Shown here: positions 11,639 through 13,259 of the stretch, in pieces
Position numbering within the stretch: position 1 is the first letter of the stretch
Layout: the number at the start of each line of letters is the position of its first letter
Assembly (NCBI GenBank): GCA_026770585.1
Contig: MU647595.1
Coordinates: forward strand, 1-13,259
Reading direction: 5' to 3'
Source of the DNA: Baffinella frigidus
Lineage: Eukaryota; Cryptophyceae; Cryptomonadales; Baffinellaceae
Length of the DNA stretch: 13,259 nt
Notes under the pieces: model-generated
Database searches by the model: none
What the model was told of the DNA's origin: nothing
Seen by the model: the letters and a program-made list of their open reading frames with translations, nothing else
Position numbers and translations under genes: made by a program

Positions 11639-12048
11639 TGTGTCGGAGCAGAACCTGTAGAGAGGTTGTACTGGGTGGACTACGAAGGTTCTCGGACCCC
11701 CAGATCTGGGGGGTAACGTGATCAAATTTGCACCAGATAATTCCTGAAAGTCAATTGCCTCGGGGCAAGTTGACTTTTGACGAAAGACTCGTAGTCAACC
11801 GTGTGGTGTGCACTCTAATAGGGCAACGTCCTGAAAACCGGCTAGTTAGGCCTACGGTATTGCCTACGGTAGGCATAAGAACACGCCACGCGCGGAAGAG
11901 AGACGAGTCGAACACGACTTTATTTTTGAGTTAGGCCACAGAGGCACAGGCTCGCACACACACTCAGGATAAAGCAAGTCGGCTGAAGGCCCATATGGTA
12001 TCCCATCGTTAAGCTTATAGGAGCTCCAACTACGGATACCTGCAACAG
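11639..12048. other. Unassigned stretch with one hairpin
   Basis: AAAGTCAATTGCC (from 11747) pairs with GGCAAGTTGACTTT (to 11777) with a single bulged base and a 4-nt TCGG loop. GCCTACGGTA occurs twice at about 11849-11876 (CCTACGGTATTGCCTACGGTA), a core-like motif of the foldback elements. No gene is convincing; a 68-residue frame at 11728-11934 has no recognisable domain. Confidence 0.45.
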
Positions 12049-12127
12049 ATCCTTTAGATCCTTAAGGTTCTTTTAACTCCCACCGTAGGCGGACACCGGA
12101 ACTTATCCTGCAGAAAGGCCATGCTTC
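12049..12127 (-). mobile_element. ACCTAAAGG-tailed repeat, subfamily 1, diverged (copy K)
   Basis: On the minus strand: GAAGCATGGCCTTTCTGCAG, GATAAGTTCCGGTGTCCGCC, TACGGTGGGAGTTAAAAGAA, then decayed tail units (CCTTAAGGATCTAAAGG). The decayed tail suggests an older insertion than copy E. Confidence 0.7.
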
Positions 12128-12269
12128 ATCCTACCTCTGTGTCCGTCTATTTGGTCGCGCCAATTTCGTGAGACCAGGTCCTGTTTTACTCCAAAGTTGA
12201 CGGATTGACCGGAAACCCCAGAACGTCAACTCGAGAACAGTCAGCTAACCCGACTGATGCAGCGGACTC

Positions 12270-12374
12270 TATCCCTTAAATGCCCAGTAGGATCATACGC
12301 CCCACGGAAGGGCCCTAGGACCTGCCTAGGACCTCTTGCGGGTCAATTTTGACCGGCTGGCCACTTAAGGGATA
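12270..12374 (-). mobile_element. Type II foldback element, 105 bp, reverse orientation
   Basis: The ends are TATCCCTTAAATGCCCAG and GGCCACTTAAGGGATA. Read on the minus strand it is colinear with 5835-5939: GGTCAAAATTGACC palindrome next to one end, then GAGGTCCTAGGCAGGTCCTA, GGGCCCTTCCG and GGGGCGTATG. It has the same 105-bp length as that copy. Confidence 0.85.
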
Positions 12375-12425
12375 GCTCTGCCTCCGTCGGGTTCGCTGAC
12401 CATTCTGAAGTTGACGTTGACCACA

Positions 12426-12451
12426 ACCCTACACCCTAAACCCTAAACCCT
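12426..12451 (+). repeat. Short telomere-type repeat remnant
   Basis: CCCTACACCCTAAACCCTAA ACCCTGA: about 3.5 CCCTAAA-like units. It is the third telomere-type patch of the window and has the same orientation as the block at 4564. Confidence 0.8.
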
Positions 12452-12805
12452 GAGAGGTAGGACTCTGGCCATTCGCGGATTCCGCAGCGCGAGTTCAGCC
12501 ATAGCCTGCCAAACACCCTTTTTAAAACCCGGGGAGCTGTACAAGTGAGGTAGTGTGTGGTAATTTTCATATGTTTGGTCACGTGTCCGCCCGCTTTTCG
12601 GGTGGATGCGTGACCAACTCCGTACAAAACGCCTACAATCGACATTTAAAAAGGGTGGCCTGTCATCCCACAGATCCACTGTCAACTGGATCAGAAGGAG
12701 CTTTTTAGGTGGCACGCTATTTCAGTGGGTGTGTTGGTTGACAGGCCACGGCTGAACTCATCCCACCCACCCACTGTCAGCTGGACCATAAAACCTACAC
12801 ACCCA
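12452..12805. other. Unassigned stretch with two inverted repeats
   Basis: A 41-nt hairpin (12576-12616, TGGTCACGTGTCCGCCCG stem) is described in the findings. GTGGCCTGTCA (12655-12665) and TGACAGGCCAC (12739-12749) are perfect 11-bp inverted repeats bounding about 95 bp and may be a small TIR element. Similar CCACTGTCAACTGGA/CCACTGTCAGCTGGA motifs occur at 12677 and 12770. Overlapping minus-strand frames of 69 and 90 residues (12436-12715) match no family I know. Confidence 0.45.
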
Positions 12806-12886
12806 GATGCTTTCTCTGCAGATGCTTTCTACGGAAGGGCGTGGCGTTGGCATATGTTGGGCGAAATTAAAACCTAAAGGACCTAA
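12806..12886 (+). mobile_element. ACCTAAAGG-tailed repeat, subfamily 2 (copy L)
   Basis: GATGCTTTCTCTGCAGATGC, TTTCTACGGAAGGGCGTGG, CGTTGGCATATGTTGGGCG and AAATTAAAACC, followed by one ACCTAAAGG unit and ACCTA. It is the cleanest subfamily 2 copy in the window together with 1447-1537. Confidence 0.75.

Positions 12887-13259
<373 letters not shown>

Noticed and set aside
12436-12715. 69- and 90-residue minus-strand frames
   Set aside because: They overlap each other, a telomere-type remnant and a hairpin, and match no family I recognise.

Overview
This looks like nuclear DNA of a eukaryote, most likely a protist or microalga. It holds three interstitial blocks of CCCTAAA/TTTAGGG telomere-type repeat, long simple-sequence tracts ((CA)n, (CT)n, (CCCT)n, (TA)n), dense small inverted-repeat elements and very few genes. 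There is no operon structure, no ribosome-binding-site pattern and no bacterial gene density. The TTTAGGG unit fits the green lineage, many stramenopiles and dinoflagellates, so the lineage cannot be fixed from this window.

Layout: 1-1150 is AT-rich intergenic DNA with a 56-bp inverted repeat. 1200-2100 has the first copy of a dispersed repeat ending in ACCTAAAGG units, a loopless 71-bp palindrome and a large microsatellite block. 2350-6412 is a nest of short foldback elements, with a telomere-repeat block at 4564-4716. 7147-8154 (minus strand) is the only convincing protein gene, a PAS-domain protein in GC-rich DNA; a foldback element at its 3' end supplies its last codons and stop. 8200-9560 is mostly non-coding, with a TATA-box-like site ahead of a small repeat-encoding ORF and two local repeat families. 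9700-12890 is again repeats: GGGTCGACCC palindromes, a 113-bp perfect inverted duplication, further foldback elements and more telomere-type blocks. The window runs out in (TA)n from 13163.

The main content is two classes of small mobile DNA. (1) Five kinds of foldback (terminal-inverted-repeat) element, called types I-V here. Types I-IV have different termini but share a core built on CCTAGGACC and CTACNGTAGG. Types II and III carry a short palindrome next to one terminal repeat, and in type III that palindrome changes sequence between copies while staying perfectly paired. (2) About 13 copies, in two subfamilies, of a repeat of up to about 110 bp with a constant tail of ACCTAAAGG units and variable truncation of the other end, as expected of a retroposon. 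One copy (6299-6358) sits inside a type I element whose uninterrupted sister lies next to it, so both borders and a 4-bp target duplication can be read directly. Family names are local labels; no database search was possible, and identities were judged by eye.
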